In this document: positions 1 through 13,500 of the stretch, piece by piece
How the letters are laid out: every line of letters begins with the position of its first letter
Position numbering within the stretch: the stretch's first letter is position 1
Assembly (NCBI GenBank): GCA_963680875.1
Contig: OY804579.1
Span: forward strand, 12,043,506 to 12,107,505
From: Bathymodiolus brooksi
Lineage: Eukaryota; Mollusca; Bivalvia; Mytilida; Modiolidae
Direction: 5' to 3'
Length of the DNA: 64,000 bases
Made by a program: the position numbers and the translations under genes
Notes under the pieces: generated by a model
What the model was told of the DNA's origin: nothing
Databases searched by the model: none
What the model saw: only the letters and a program-made list of their open reading frames with translations

Positions 1-3000
1 ATCCAATGAACATTCATGTACAGTTTGGCTTTAATAATATTTGTAGTTTCTGAGAAGAAGGCATTTGAACATTTTCCCATAGGATCCAATGTTAATCTAT
101 GCATTGCGGTGGCGGTCATCTTGGATTTCCGATCGGCATAAAAAACAGAAACTTTGTAGAGGACCTTCCAATGATCATTCCTGGGCAGTTTGGTTTCAAC
201 TGTCCAAGTGGTTTCAGAGAAGAAGCATTTTTCCCATAGGGTCCAATGTTAAACTAAGTCCTGCCGTAGCCGCCATTTTGAATTTCATATCAGAATAAAA
301 AACATAAATTTTGTAGAGGACCATCCAATGAACATTCATGTACAGTTTGGCTTTAATCATATTTGTAGTTTCTGAGAAGAAGGCATTTGAACATTTTCCC
401 ATAGGGTCCAATGTTAATCTATGTCCTGCGGTGGTGGCCATCTTGGATTTCCGATCGGCATAGAAAACACACACCTTGTAGAGGACCTTCCAATGATCAT
501 TCCTGGGCAGTTTGGTTTCAATTATCCAAGTGGTTTCAGAGAAGAAGCGTTTTGAAACATTTTTCCCATAGGGTCCAATGTTAAACTAAGTCCTGCCGTA
601 GCCGCCATTTTGAATTTCATATCGGAATAAAAAACGTAAAGTTTGTAGAGGACCATCCAATGAACATTCATGTACAGTTTGGCTTTAATAATATTTGTAG
701 TTTCTGAGAAGAAGGCATTTGAACATTTTCCCATAGGATCCAATGTTAATCTATGCATTGCGGTGGCGGTCATCTTGGATTTCCGATCGGCATAAAAAAC
801 ATATAATTTGTAGAGGACCTTCCAATGATCATTCCTGGGCAGTTTGGTTTCAACTGTCTAAGTGGTTTCAGAGAAGAAACGTTTTGAAACATTTTTCCCA
901 TAGGGTCCAATGTTAAACTAAGTCCTGCCGTAGCCGCCATTTTGAATTTCATATCAGAATAAAAAACAAAAATTTTGTAGAGGACCATCCAATGAACATT
1001 CATGTACAGTTTGGCTTTAATCATATTTGTAGTTTCTGAGAAGAAGGCATTTGAACATTTTCCCATAGGGTCCAATGTTAATCTATGTCCTGCGGTGGTG
1101 GCCATCTTGGATTTCCGATCGGCATAAAAAACACACACCTTGTAGAGGACCTTCCAATGATCATTCCTGGGCAGTTTGGTTTCAATTATCCAAGTGGTTT
1201 CAGAGAAGAAGCGTTTTGAAACATTTTTCCCATAGGGTCCAATGTTAAACTAAGTCCTGCCGTAGCCGCCATTTTGAATTTCATATCGGAATAAAAAACG
1301 TAAAGTTTGTAGAGGACCATCCAATGAACATTCATGTACAGTTTGGCTTTAATAATATTTGTAGTTTCTGAGAAGAAGGCATTTGAACATTTTCCCATAG
1401 GTTCCAATGTTAATCTATGCATTGCGGTGGCGGTCATCTTGGATTTCCGATCGGCATAAAAAACATATAATTTGTAGAGGACCTTCCAATGATCATTCCT
1501 GGGCAGTTTGGTTTCAACTGTCTAAGTGGTTTCAGAGAAGAAACGTTTTGAAACATTTTTCCCATAGGGTCCAATGTTAAACTAAGTCCTGCCGTAGCCG
1601 CCATTTTGAATTTCATATCAGAATAAAAAACAAAAATTTTGTAGAGGACCATCCAATGAACATTCATGTACAGTTTGGCTTTAATCATATTTGTAGTTTC
1701 TGAGAAGAAGGCATTTGAACATTTTCCCATAGGGTCCAATGTTAATCTATGTCCTGCGGTGGTGGCCATCTTGGATTTCCGATCGGCATAAAAAACACAC
1801 ACCTTGTAGAGGACCTTCCAATGATCATTCCTGGGCAGTTTGGTTTCAATTATCCAAGTGGTTTCAGAGAAGAAGCGTTTTGAAACATTTTTCCCATAGG
1901 GTCCAATGTTAAACTAAGTCCTGCCGTAGCCGCCATTTTGAATTTCATATCGGAATAAAAAACGTAAAGTTTGTAGAGGACCATCCAATGAACATTCATG
2001 TACAGTTTGGCTTTAATAATATTTGTAGTTTCTGAGAAGAATGCATTTGAACATTTTCCCATAGGATCCAATGTTAATCTATGCATTGCGGTGGCGGTCA
2101 TCTTGGATTTCCGATCGGCATAAAAAACATATAATTTGTAGAGGACCTTCCAATGATCATTCCTGGGCAGTTTGGTTTCAACTGTCTAAGTGGTTTCAGA
2201 GAAGAAGCGTTTTGAAACATTTTTCCCATAGGGTCCAATGTTAAACTAAGTCCTGCCGTAGCCGCCATTTTGAATTTCATATCGGAACAAAAAACGTGAA
2301 GTTTGTAGAGGACCATCCAATGAACATTCATGTACAGTTTGGCTTTAATAATATTTGTAGTTTCTGAGAAGAAGGCATTTGAACATTTTCCCATAGGATC
2401 CAATGTTAATCTATGTATTGCGGTGGCAGCCATCTTGGATTTCCGATCGGCATAAAAAACATAAAATTTGTAGAGGACCTTCCAATGATCATTCCTGGGC
2501 AGTTTGGTTTCAACTGCCCTAGTGGTTTCAGAGAAGAAGCGTTTTGAAACATTTTCCCCATAGGGTCCAATGTTAAACTAAGTTCTGCCGTAGCCGCCAT
2601 TTTGAATTTCATATCGGAACAAAAAACCTTAAGATTGTAGAGGACCATCCAATGAACATTCATGTATAGTTTGGCTTTGATCATATTTGTAGTTTCTGAG
2701 AAGAAGGCATTTGAATATTTTCCCATAGGGTCCAATGTTAATCTATGTCCTGCGGTGGCGGTCATCTTGGATTTCCGATCGGCATAAAAAACATATAATT
2801 TGTAGAGGACCTTCCAATGATCATTCCTGGGCAGTTTGGTTTCAACTGTCTAAGTGGTTTCAGAGAAGAAGCGTTTTGAAACATTTTTCCCATAGGGTCC
2901 AATGTTAAACTAAGTCCTGCCGTAGCCGCCATTTTGAATTACATATCGGAACAAAAAACGTGAAGCTTGTAGAGGACCATCCAATGAACATTCATGTACA

Positions 3001-6000
3001 GTTTGGCTTTAATAATATTTGTAGTTTCTGAGAAGAAGGCATTTGAACATTTTCCCATAGGATCCAATGTTAATCTATGTATTGCGGTGGTGGCCATCTT
3101 GGATTTCCGATCGGCATAAAAAACATAAAATTTGTAGAGGACCTTCCAATGATCATTCCTGGGCAGTTTGGTTTCAACTGTCTAAGTGGTTTCAGAGAAG
3201 AAGCGTTTTGAAACATTTTTCCCATAGGGTCCAATGTTAAACTAAGTCCTGCCGTAGCCGCCAGTTTGAATTTCATATCAGAATAAAAAACATAAATTTT
3301 GTAGAGGACCATCCAATGAACATTCATGTACAGTTTGGCTTTAATCATATTTGTAGTTTCTGAGAAGAAGGCATTTGAACATTTTCCCATAGGGTCCAAT
3401 GTTAATCTATGTCCTGCGGTGGTGGCCATCTTGGATTTCCGATCGGCATAAAAAACACACACCTTGTAGAGGACCTTCCAATGATCATTCCTGGGCAGTT
3501 TGGTTTCAATTATCCAAGTGGTTTCAGAGAAGAAGCGTTTTGAAACATTTTTCCCATAGGGTCCAATGTTAAACTAAGTCCTGCCGTAGCCGCCATTTTG
3601 AATTTCATATCGGAATAAAAAACGTAAAGTTTGTAGAGGACCATCCAATGAACATTCATGTACAGTTTGGCTTTAATAATATTTGTAGTTTCTGAGAAGA
3701 AGGCATTTGAACATTTTCCCATAGGATCCAATGTTAATCTATGCATTGCGGTGGCGGTCATCTTGGATTTCCGATCGGCATAAAAAACATATAATTTTTA
3801 GAGGACCTTCCAATGATCATTCCTGGGCAGTTTGGTTTCAACTGTCCAAGTGGTTTCAGAGAAGAAGCATTTTTCCCATAGGGTCCAATGTTAAACCAAG
3901 TCCTGCCGTAGCCGCCATTTTGAATTTCATATCGGAACAAAAAACGTAAAGTTTGTAGAGGACCATCCAATGAACATTCATGTACAGTTTGGCTTTAATA
4001 ATATTTGTAGTTTCTGAGAAGAAGGCATTTGAACATTTTCCCATAGGATCCAATGTTAATCTATGCATTGCGGTGGCGGTCATCTTGGATTTCCGATCGG
4101 CATAAAAAACAGAAACTTTGTAGAGGACCTTCCAATGATCATTCCTGGGCAGTTTGGTTTCAACTGTCCAAGTGGTTTCAGAGAAGAAGCATTTTTCCCA
4201 TAGGGTCCAATGTTAAACTAAGTCCTGCCGTAGCCGCCATTTTGAATTTCATATCAGAATAAAAAACATAAATTTTGTAGAGGACCATCCAATGAACATT
4301 CATGTACAGTTTGGCTTTAATCATATTTGTAGTTTCTGAGAAGAAGGCATTTGAACATTTTCCCATAGGGTCCAATGTTAATCTATGTCCTGCGGTGGTG
4401 GCCATCTTGGATTTCCGATCGGCATAGAAAACACACACCTTGTAGAGGACCTTCCAATGATCATTCCTGGGCAGTTTGGTTTCAATTATCCAAGTGGTTT
4501 CAGAGAAGAAGCGTTTTGAAACATTTTTCCCATAGGGTCCAATGTTAAACTAAGTCCTGCCGTAGCCGCCATTTTGAATTTCATATCGGAATAAAAAACG
4601 TAAAGTTTGTAGAGGACCATCCAATGAACATTCATGTACAGTTTGGCTTTAATAATATTTGTAGTTTCTGAGAAGAAGGCATTTGAACATTTTCCCATAG
4701 GATCCAATGTTAATCTATGCATTGCGGTGGCGGTCATCTTGGATTTCCGATCGGCATAAAAAACATATAATTTGTAGAGGACCTTCCAATGATCATTCCT
4801 GGGCAGTTTGGTTTCAACTGTCTAAGTGGTTTCAGAGAAGAAGCGTTTTGAAACATTTTTCCCATAGGGTCCAATGTTAAACTAAGTCCTGCCGTAGCCG
4901 CCATTTTGAATTTCATATCGGAACAAAAAACGTGAAGTTTGTAGAGGACCATCCAATGAACATTCATGTACAGTTTGGCTTTAATAATATTTGTAGTTTC
5001 TGAGAAGAAGGCATTTGAACATTTTCCCATAGGATCCAATGTTAATCTATGTATTGTGGTGGCAGCCATCTTGGATTTCCGATCGGCATAAAAAACATAA
5101 AATTTGTAGAGGACCTTCCAATGATCATTCCTGGGCAGTTTGGTTTCAACTGCCCTAGTGGTTTCAGAGAAGAAGCGTTTTGAAACATTTTCCCCATAGG
5201 GTCCAATGTTAAACTAAGTTCTGCCGTAGCCGCCATTTTGAATTTCATATCGGAACAAAAAACCTTAAGATTGTAGAGGACCATCCAATGAACATTCATG
5301 TATAGTTTGGCTTTGATCATATTTGTAGTTTCTGAGAAGAAGGCATTTGAATATTTTCCCATAGGGTCCAATGTTAATCTATGTCCTGCGGTGGCAGCCA
5401 TCTTGGATTTCCGATCGGCATAAAAAACAGAAACTTTGTAGAGGACCTTCCAATGATCATTCCTGGGCAGTTTGGTTTCAACTGTCCAAGTGGTTTCAGA
5501 GAAGAAGCATTTTTCCCATAGGGTCCAATGTTAAACCAAGTCCTGCCGTAGCCGCCATTTTGAATTTCATATCGGAACAAAAAACGTAAAGTTTGTAGAG
5601 GACCATCCAATGAACATTCATGTACAGTTTGGCTTTAATAATATTTGTAGTTTCTGAGAAGAAGGCATTTGAACATTTTCCCATAGGATCCAATGTTAAT
5701 CTATGCATTGCGGTGGCGGTCATCTTGGATTTCCGATCGGCATAAAAAACATATAATTTGTAGAGGACCTTCCAATGATCATTCCTGGGCAGTTTGGTTT
5801 CAACTGTCTAAGTGGTTTCAGAGAAGAAGCGTTTTGAAACATTTTTCCCATAGGGTCCAATGTTAAACTAAGTCCTGCCGTAGCCGCCATTTTGAATTAC
5901 ATATCGGAACAAAAAACGTGAAGTTTGTAGAGGACCATCCAATGAACATTCATGTACAGTTTGGCTTTAATAATATTTGTAGTTTCTGAGAAGAAGGCAT

Positions 6001-7241
6001 TTGAACATTTTCCCATAGGATCCAATGTTAATCTATGTATTGCGGTGGTGGCCATCTTGGATTTCCGATCGGCATAAAAAACATAAAATTTGTAGAGGAC
6101 CTTCCAATGATCATTCCTGGGCAGTTTGGTTTCAACTGTCTAAGTGGTTTCAGAGAAGAAGCGTTTTGAAACATTTTTCCCATAGGGTCCAATGTTAAAC
6201 TAAGTCCTGCCGTAGCCGCCATTTTGAATTTCATATCAGAATAAAAAACATAAATTTTGTAGAGGACCATCCAATGAACATTCATGTACAGTTTGGCTTT
6301 AATCATATTTGTAGTTTCTGAGAAGAAGGCATTTGAACATTTTCCCATAGGGTCCAATGTTAATCTATGTCCTGCGGTGGTGGCCATCTTGGATTTCCGA
6401 TCGGCATAAAAAACACACACCTTGTAGAGGACCTTCCAATGATCATTCCTGGGCAGTTTGGTTTCAATTATCCAAGTGGTTTCAGAGAAGAAGCGTTTTG
6501 AAACATTTTTCCCATAGGGTCCAATGTTAAACTAAGTCCTGCCGTAGCCGCCATTTTGATTTCATATCGGAATAAAAAACGTAAAGTTTGTAGAGGACCA
6601 TCCAATGAACATTCATGTACAGTTTGGCTTTAATAATATTTGTAGTTTCTGAGAAGAAGGCATTTGAACATTTTCCCATAGGATCCAATGTTAATCTATG
6701 CATTGCGGTGGCGGTCATCTTGGATTTCCGATCGGCATAAAAAACATATAATTTGTAGAGGACCTTCCAATGATCATTCCTGGGCAGTTTGGTTTCAACT
6801 GTCTAAGTGGTTTCAGAGAAGAAACGTTTTGAAACATTTTTCCCATAGGGTCCAATGTTAAACTAAGTCCTGCCGTAGCCACCATTTTGAATTTCATATC
6901 AGAATAAAAAACATAAATTTTGTAGAGGACCATCCAATGAACATTCATGTACAGTTTGGCTTTAATCATATTTGTAGTTTCTGAGAAGAAGGCATTTGAA
7001 CATTTTCCCATAGGGTCCAATGTTAATCTATGTCCTGCGGTGGTGGCCATCTTGGATTTCCGATCGGCATAAAAAACACACACCTTGTAGAGGACCTTCC
7101 AATGATCATTCCTGGGCAGTTTGGTTTCAATTATCCAAGTGGTTTCAGAGAAGAAGCGTTTTGAAACATTTTTCCCATAGGGTCCAATGTTAAACTAAGT
7201 CCTGCCGTAGCCGCCATTTTGAATTTCATATCGGAATAAAA
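1..7241 (+). repeat. Dimeric tandem array (~332 bp unit = two ~166 bp halves), higher-order
   Basis: About 22 copies of a unit made of two related halves. Half A runs GAGGACCATCCAATGAACAT ... GAGAAGAAGGCATTTGAAC ... GGTGGCGGTCATCTTGGATT; half B runs GAGGACCTTCCAATGATCAT ... GAGAAGAAGCGTTTTGAAAC ... GTAGCCGCCATTTTGAATTT. Unit starts near 322, 653, 985, 1,317, 1,649 and so on; some B halves lack about 8 bp (GAAGCATTTTTCCC form, as at 214 and 3,868). Identical blocks recur at 664 bp, about 2,636 bp, 2,958 bp and 3,964 bp spacing. The array continues off the left edge. The many 60-130 codon frames are not genes: 332 is not divisible by 3, so the frame changes from unit to unit. Confidence 0.95.
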
Positions 7242-7316
7242 AAGACGACAGACAACAGACGACGGACGCCAAGTGATGGCAATAGTTCACCTGGACCTTT
7301 GGTCCAGGTGAACTAA
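7242..7316 (+). repeat. 3' terminus of Helitron-like element carrying the array (hairpin + CTAA)
   Basis: After the last monomer comes ACAACAGACGACGGACGCC, then AAGTGATGGCAATA and a perfect 13-bp hairpin GTTCACCTGGACC (7,285-7,297), loop TTT, GGTCCAGGTGAAC (7,301-7,313), directly followed by TAA (CTAA at 7,313-7,316). The same tail occurs at 38.7, 53.1, 55.6 and 58.3 kb. A hairpin followed by CTRR is the usual 3' end of Helitron-type elements. Confidence 0.8.
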
Positions 7317-8834
7317 AAACCAGGAACAGATGAAGAAGAAAAACGTGAAAAAAATAAAAGATATGAAGAGCATCGAGCGGAAAGGAAACTAAATATGAAA
7401 TGGCAAGAGGGGCGGACGTGGGAATGTTAACAATAAAACTATTCGGAATATATATTGTTATGAACATTTTTGTTCTCCTAGTTGGTTTCATATGACATGG
7501 GTATATGAAATAAGAAAACAATCCTAATTAAAATCAATAACAAATGAAAAAGGCTTTATACAAGTAAACAAAACTATACAGGCCAGCCATCAACAATGAA
7601 ATATTAAAAAAATAATGATTTTCTTTCGGTCTGGTAAAAGTTGATTCGGTCTGGTGAATCATCTTGGTTCACCAGACCGAATGTCCTGTAAAAATATTTA
7701 CAATTTCGTATTCACTGAATAAGGCGTTCCCCCATTAAGGATAAACCTTTTTTTGCTGTGGTATTAAATTCTTGGCTTTAATGTCCTATATAACCAATGA
7801 AAATTAATAATAATATCTTTACATTACCGTAAAGTCACAAATTAATGTGATGTTTTTACATAATACAATTTTTCAGCATAAAACAATCACATTAATTTAA
7901 CCTCATGTTTGTCAAAGATCTTGGATTCACATTCAATAAATGCACATATTAATTTGTGAATTTTTAGTATATGTTTTAGCTGAAGATGATAAAATCAGAT
8001 CAATACTGTTCATTCTAATGTTGTTAACATTCAATAACCCTGAAGGCATGATTACACGATCAAAGTATTCCATCAAAAACTTGGTCAAAGTTAAACTTTG
8101 ATCACGTAAACAGACTATACACCACACCAATATACTTTCTACATAAATACTAGGTGAAATAAATTCTAATATACATTGTAATTCACGACACCACATATTT
8201 GGTAAAAGGTGAAATATTATTGATGAATTCATACATTTATGTAAAGTACAAATATTTTTAAAAGAGAAAATGATAAAAAGGTCTGATTTTAGAATTTTCT
8301 GTAAATCACAGAATTGTAAGAAGTCAAACTATACTATTAAATTATCTAGTGTTGTGAAATGAGGCATTAAAATTAATTACTTTGTATCTGGTTTGCTAAT
8401 GTTGGTTCAATAAGCTTCTTTTCTGAAATAAATATTTTAAAATTGTTTTCATGTTCAGGCTTTGATTTCTAATATATTTGTAAAGTTCCTCACTCGTCAA
8501 AAAACAGAAACGAAATTAAACATTTTCGTTAGCCTAAACAAAATATAATTTGTTGTCAAGGGTAGATGGGAAGAAAATATTTCTCCGATTAAACACAATA
8601 TTTCACTTTTATGTTTTAGAATGTTGCATTAACAGTCAAACTTGCCTTGCTGATAAACTCTACTGGTTAAATATTAGTTTTGTGTGACCATATTTTATTT
8701 TACCCCTTTTAAGAACATTTCATGTTAAAAGTACCTGTATTAAGTGACCACCTGTTTTATAAGATTCACCTAGACCTCACACTAAGTTTGACTGTACATG
8801 CAACAATTTGACACACACACAATAAAACGTTACC
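7317..8834. other. AT-rich flanking DNA, no gene; one perfect hairpin
   Basis: Downstream of the last gene exon found. I see no coding exon. The one notable structure is a hairpin at 7,644-7,682 with 15-bp arms (ATTCGGTCTGGTGAA and its complement) and a 9-base loop, likely a MITE end or relic. Confidence 0.5.
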
Positions 8835-9050
8835 TACACAAGCAGTGCCAGATTGAGATAAAGAAAGGCCCTAGGCTATTCCACTTGTGAGGCCCAAAAA
8901 TAAAATGTTATCTACACAAGCAGTGCCAGATTGAGATAAAGAAAGGCCCTAGGCTATTCCACTTGTGAGGCCCAAAAATAAAATGTTATCTACACAAGCA
9001 GTGCCAGATTGAGATAAAGAAAGGCCCTAGGCTATTCCACTTGTGAGGCC
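8835..9050 (+). repeat. 78-bp tandem triplication of the MITE left end
   Basis: CAGTGCCAGATTGAG recurs at 8,843, 8,921 and 8,999, exactly 78 bp apart. Each unit carries the terminal repeat, AAGGCCCTAGGCTATTCCAC and a copy of the external flank ATCTACACAAG. Confidence 0.9.
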
Positions 9051-9329
9051 CCTCCCAATTCCCCACCTTCACGACTGGAGGAAGATGCAAGTGTGCTATC
9101 AATTTCAATAAAGGCAAAGATGATGATGGGCGTTTAAAATTCTGCAATATTCTGAAATGGAGTGCAACTGTGTAAGGAAAATTCCTGAAGGGTTGTTTAG
9201 AAAGTACAGTATGCTATGACAGCATAAGCAATAACAGTGTTAAAGATATTATACACCTTAACCGGAGGCCCCCTGAATTTGGAGGCCCTAGGCTTCAGCC
9301 TATCGAGCCTATAGGTAAATCCGGCACTG
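8843..9329 (+). mobile_element. hAT-type MITE with triplicated left end
   Basis: Ends are CAGTGCCAGATT on the left and AATCCGGCACTG on the right (inverted, one mismatch in 12). An exact 8-bp target duplication TACACAAG flanks it (8,835-8,842 and 9,330-9,337), the hAT signature. No transposase. The first 78 bp plus flank are repeated three times. Confidence 0.85.
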
Positions 9330-9594
9330 TACACAAGGTACCATATAGCAGTTTATTTTGGCAGATAATTTTTTTTTATTATTATTTGGTATTTTCACAA
9401 TTTTCATTACATTATTTTTGGGATTTTTTTAGAGGTCTAATTTTGACATTTGCTTTAAATGAATCCCCAAAATTTGAAACCTGCTATATGGTATTAAATT
9501 GAACTTCTTGATCCCAGAATTAAAAAAAAGTGTTGTTTTTTTAACAACTGTGAAACAAATTTTGTCATTACAATCACATGATTAAATGAAATAA

Positions 9595-9639
9595 ACATGG
9601 TTTGTGTGAATTTTCTGTTGTAAAACACACAAACCATGT
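9595..9639. repeat. Short perfect hairpin
   Basis: 14-bp arms ACATGGTTTGTGTG and CACACAAACCATGT with a 17-base spacer. Isolated; no target duplication recognised. Confidence 0.6.
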
Positions 9640-10303
9640 ATTAAACTAAGGCAAACTATAATTTTGAAAAAAATATAGATAGAACTTAAAAGAAGAAAAC
9701 AAATTATTTAAAATATTTAATTTCTACAACATACAATTTCATGCCAATGAAAATTTACTAATAACAGAACTACTTAATGTGTCCAGTTACCAGGGAAGAA
9801 AGTGTTCTCTGATAAATAAAAAAAGAGGAAACCCCCTATATAATGCCAAAATTCCCTCATTTTTCACCTGTTTGGACCAAGTTCGAAACATTTTATTTCA
9901 AAATATTTTGCTAAAAAATGAAGAAATCAGCTGATCAGAGGAAAACTCTCATCTCTGAATTACTGACAGTCACTGAATGGTAATATAATACAGTAACTAA
10001 TTGAATATATGTAGTTTTTGTACATGTTAAAGCATAACACAAACATGAGTGACAACTTCTTTGATAATTGAACACAATCATTAGCTATATTGTTATGTAG
10101 ATATTTAGCCAACAAAAAAAGAAAATTTGCACTCTTACATAGGATTATATGTGTGTGTATTCACAAATACATGATTGAAAATGAATTTGATATAATTTCT
10201 GAACAATAATTCAGAATAATAAAGGAAATCTATGTTATCATTCAATAAACAAAAATAGTGTACTACACAAGATTATTTTCACTGTTTAACACCATTTTAT
10301 TAC
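9640..10303. other. AT-rich DNA beyond exon Q, nothing recognised
   Basis: Searched on the minus strand for a Gly/Arg-rich terminal exon with phase 1 entry; none seen. No repeats of note. Confidence 0.5.
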
Positions 10304-10545
10304 CTCTTTCATTTTTCCAATCCCTGTTGTCACTGTGACGTTGAGGTGAATGAGTTCTATCATTTCTACGATCGTCCCTTCCTCTGTTAGACCTATTATC
10401 TGACCTTTCTCTACTTCTGGATCGCCCCTGGTTTCTATGGAAATCCCCTTCCCTACGATCATCATGTAAGGTAGTGGCTCTTTCGTTTCTATCACGATTT
10501 CCACGGTCAAAATTTCCTTGGTCTCCAGTACCTCTATCATTAAAT
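10304..10545 (-). CDS. SAFB-like exon Q (Arg/Asp/Ser-rich, last exon found)
   Basis: 242 nt, phase 2 in, phase 1 out (GTAATA donor). Encodes [20 protein letters not shown], then [20 protein letters not shown] and [17 protein letters not shown] frame-shifted open frame over the same bases has no such composition and is a shadow. The final exon(s) and stop codon are not found below this point. Confidence 0.85.
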
Positions 10546-13500
10546 CTGAAAATTTAAACAAATTAGATGAGGAATCTAGTAATTAAATAAATATATGGAA
10601 TAGACCCATAGAACAAATAGTTCAAAAACAGGTACTCAGGGTTTTCAATAACTTTTTACCGAACAGGTGAATTGCTATTTTGAACAGGAGAAAGTAATTG
10701 AGCGCTGAAGGGCCGATTTTTTGGGGGGAATTCTAGAGTCAAAAAGTATTTATTAGGCTGTTTGAAGGAGATTTTTTGTGACATGCTCTACTATTTTATA
10801 TTAATCATAATAGCTGGCAGCTAGTATAAATGTGATTCCTTAATGGAAGACAAAAAAAATCAGTAACGCACCAAAGGTGCGAAAGCCGAGTTGCAAACAT
10901 ATGGATGGACAATGCCTAGTTATACAATTCTGAACCTTTGCTGTGATATTTAGTTATTTTGTTTAGTGCTAGAATCTGCTTGCTTGCTTTCTAGAGCTTT
11001 TTATTTGCAAGTCTGTTTCTTTTATTTGTATGTGCTTGAGTTTTGTTGCCAGCTCGCTTATGGCTATGTTTTAATGCTTATTTTATTGCATGTTTCTGCT
11101 TTGATTGTTTGTTTATGTATGTCTTTGTATTATGTATTATGTATTGCATGTTTTAGTCGGTTAAAGAGCTTTTAAAGCCATTTTGAAAATCACAGCCAAT
11201 TTGGAAATTCCAGAAGTTCCGTAAACATCCATCTTGTAGGAATCAATTTTTGTGCCAAATTTGGTTAAGAACCCTCAGACAATATTCTGGTTAAAAAGTA
11301 TCAAATTACTGTTCTATTTTTAGAAAATGTGATCTTGACCTTTGACCCACAAACTTCAAGTTCATGAGACTTGTTCCTCTCAACATGAGTGTACTTAGTT
11401 TCTTGTACTTGAGATATTGTGTGGAAATAAAAAAAAGTATCAAGTTTTTGTTCTATTTTTAGAAGTTGTGACCTTGACCTTTAAACCTCAATATCAATAG
11501 GCTTCCTCCTCTCACCATCAGGCACGTGTGTACCAAGTTTTATTTAGATCCTACATTTTGTTCTTAAGATATCGTGCGGAAACGAAAAAAGTATCAAATT
11601 TTTGTTCTATTTTTAGAAGTTGTGACCTTGACCTTTGTCCTACGATCCTCAATATCAATAGGCTTCCTCCTCTCACCACCAGGCATGTGTGTACCAAGTT
11701 TCATTTAGATCAGACATTTCATTCTTAAGATATTGTGCGGAAACGAAAAAGTTGACGCCTGGACAACTTTCATCATATTATAAGCCAAGTTCGACTTCGT
11801 CGCAACTCGGCTAAAAATATTTGTAGGTCACCAGACAGTCTGTTACAATAGGCAAAGACCAATACAGAAGAGTAATCTATAAAAGGTCCAAAAAGATAGA
11901 AAAATAGTTATCAAATTTGAATCGTGTAGTAAACGCCGGACAAATTATTTCAAAACTTTGCTTTAAACAGTCTTTATTTAATGATTTAGTCTTGGCAGAT
12001 AGCTTGACTCACAACAATCTACGATAAACGAACTTTGGGCTTTCCTTCAGGAAAGTGCTGTACCTATTTTTCTTTTCTTAGGGCCTGTAAAATAATCACA
12101 TATGGTTTTTTTGTGTTCATGTTGCACGTTGTCTTCTTCTATGTCATATTTGCTACAGAGGTATGTAAATTAAAACGCTTACGTAGTGAAAGTTGATCCA
12201 AATGATTTAATTGGAAGGTAAATTACTTGATGGACACACCGTTTTAGATATCAATTTGTGACGACAACAGTTTCTATAGTAGAAATGGTTATTCCATTAA
12301 AAATCTATGGTGGGGTCGATTTTTTTTGTATTACAGATTGTGGTTCAACTAGAATTTACTTTTATAGGCTTGGTTGGTTTATGGCATATAACGCTGCTTT
12401 CAACAATATTTCAGTTATATCGTTGTGGTCAGTTTTATTAGGATGAAACTAGAGTACTTGGAGAGAACCACCGACCTGTCACAAGTCACTGACAAACTTT
12501 ATCACATAATATTGTATCGAGTACACCTCGCCTGAGCGAGATTCGAGCTCACAACGTTAGTGGATAGGCAGTTATATATCCAACTACCATACGATCACAA
12601 CCCCGACAGCCCTTACTTTTATCAAACAGATTGTCAATATAAACAGAATTAAAACCTATCAAATCTGTCATCTGTCCTACGATCAGTCCTATCATCTCTA
12701 TTAAAATCTCTATCTCGTCGCTCCTCAAATCGCCCAGTCCTCGGTTCTCTATTGTCTGCTGTTCTTGACTGTTCTGACCTACGATCATACCTTTCAACTT
12801 TTCTGTCTGCATTGCCAAAGGATCTGCAAAAATAGAGAAATAAACAAATAATACTCACCTGTAATAGAAACATAATAAAAACAACAACATCATATGATAC
12901 TAGTTGTAAGCTATGACATCAAAGATACTATTTTTAAACAATAATATCACATAATACTAGTTTTAATCAATATCACATTTAACTATTCTTGCCATATGAA
13001 GGTAATTTTTAAAATATTAAAGGAATATTTTACCTGTCATCAAATCTGTTTTCATTGGTAGCCACACGTTTAGGTTCTGACCAGTAATCATCTCGGCCAG
13101 CACCTCGATTGTCAAAAGTTCTTTTCTGGGCTCTTCTTTGTTGTTCCTGTTGCTCCAACCTGAAATTTGTAAACTTATATATGACTAAAACGTTTATTTT
13201 AAGAAGAGTTTGAAAATACCAAAGGGGTAATCAGAATCCGTAAATCGAATCTTAAGTATTCAATATTTTACATATATAGGGTTGAACTTTGAAGTGGTGT
13301 TGCGAATTGTATTTCATAATTTTTTTTATGGTCATGATAAAACTGAAATATTGGTTTAAATACTGATAAAAAAATAGGATATTTCTATATTTATTATTTT
13401 TTGTTTACCTTGCATTGTTCCTGGTGTCATATAAAATGTTTTAACATAGCATAATATTTTCAGTAAATATGAACAGGAAAATCTAGAAGCTGTCAAAAAT

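Noticed and set aside
214..7083. Many minus-strand frames of 80-130 codons with similar peptides (LTLDPMGK..., NPRWPPP)
   Set aside because: They lie in a tandem array with a 332-bp period that changes frame each unit, have no start or splice context and differ only as the DNA repeat differs; by-products, not a protein family.
1..7241. CRISPR-like or other programmed repeat-spacer array
   Set aside because: The unit is contiguous with no unique spacers, and the surroundings are clearly animal nuclear DNA.
8370..8440. Possible terminal exon of the SAFB-like gene (TTATTTCAG then a 15-codon frame to TAA, phase compatible)
   Set aside because: The peptide (EKKLIEPTLANQIQSN) has none of the Gly/Arg character expected, and an acceptor plus short frame occurs often by chance in AT-rich DNA.
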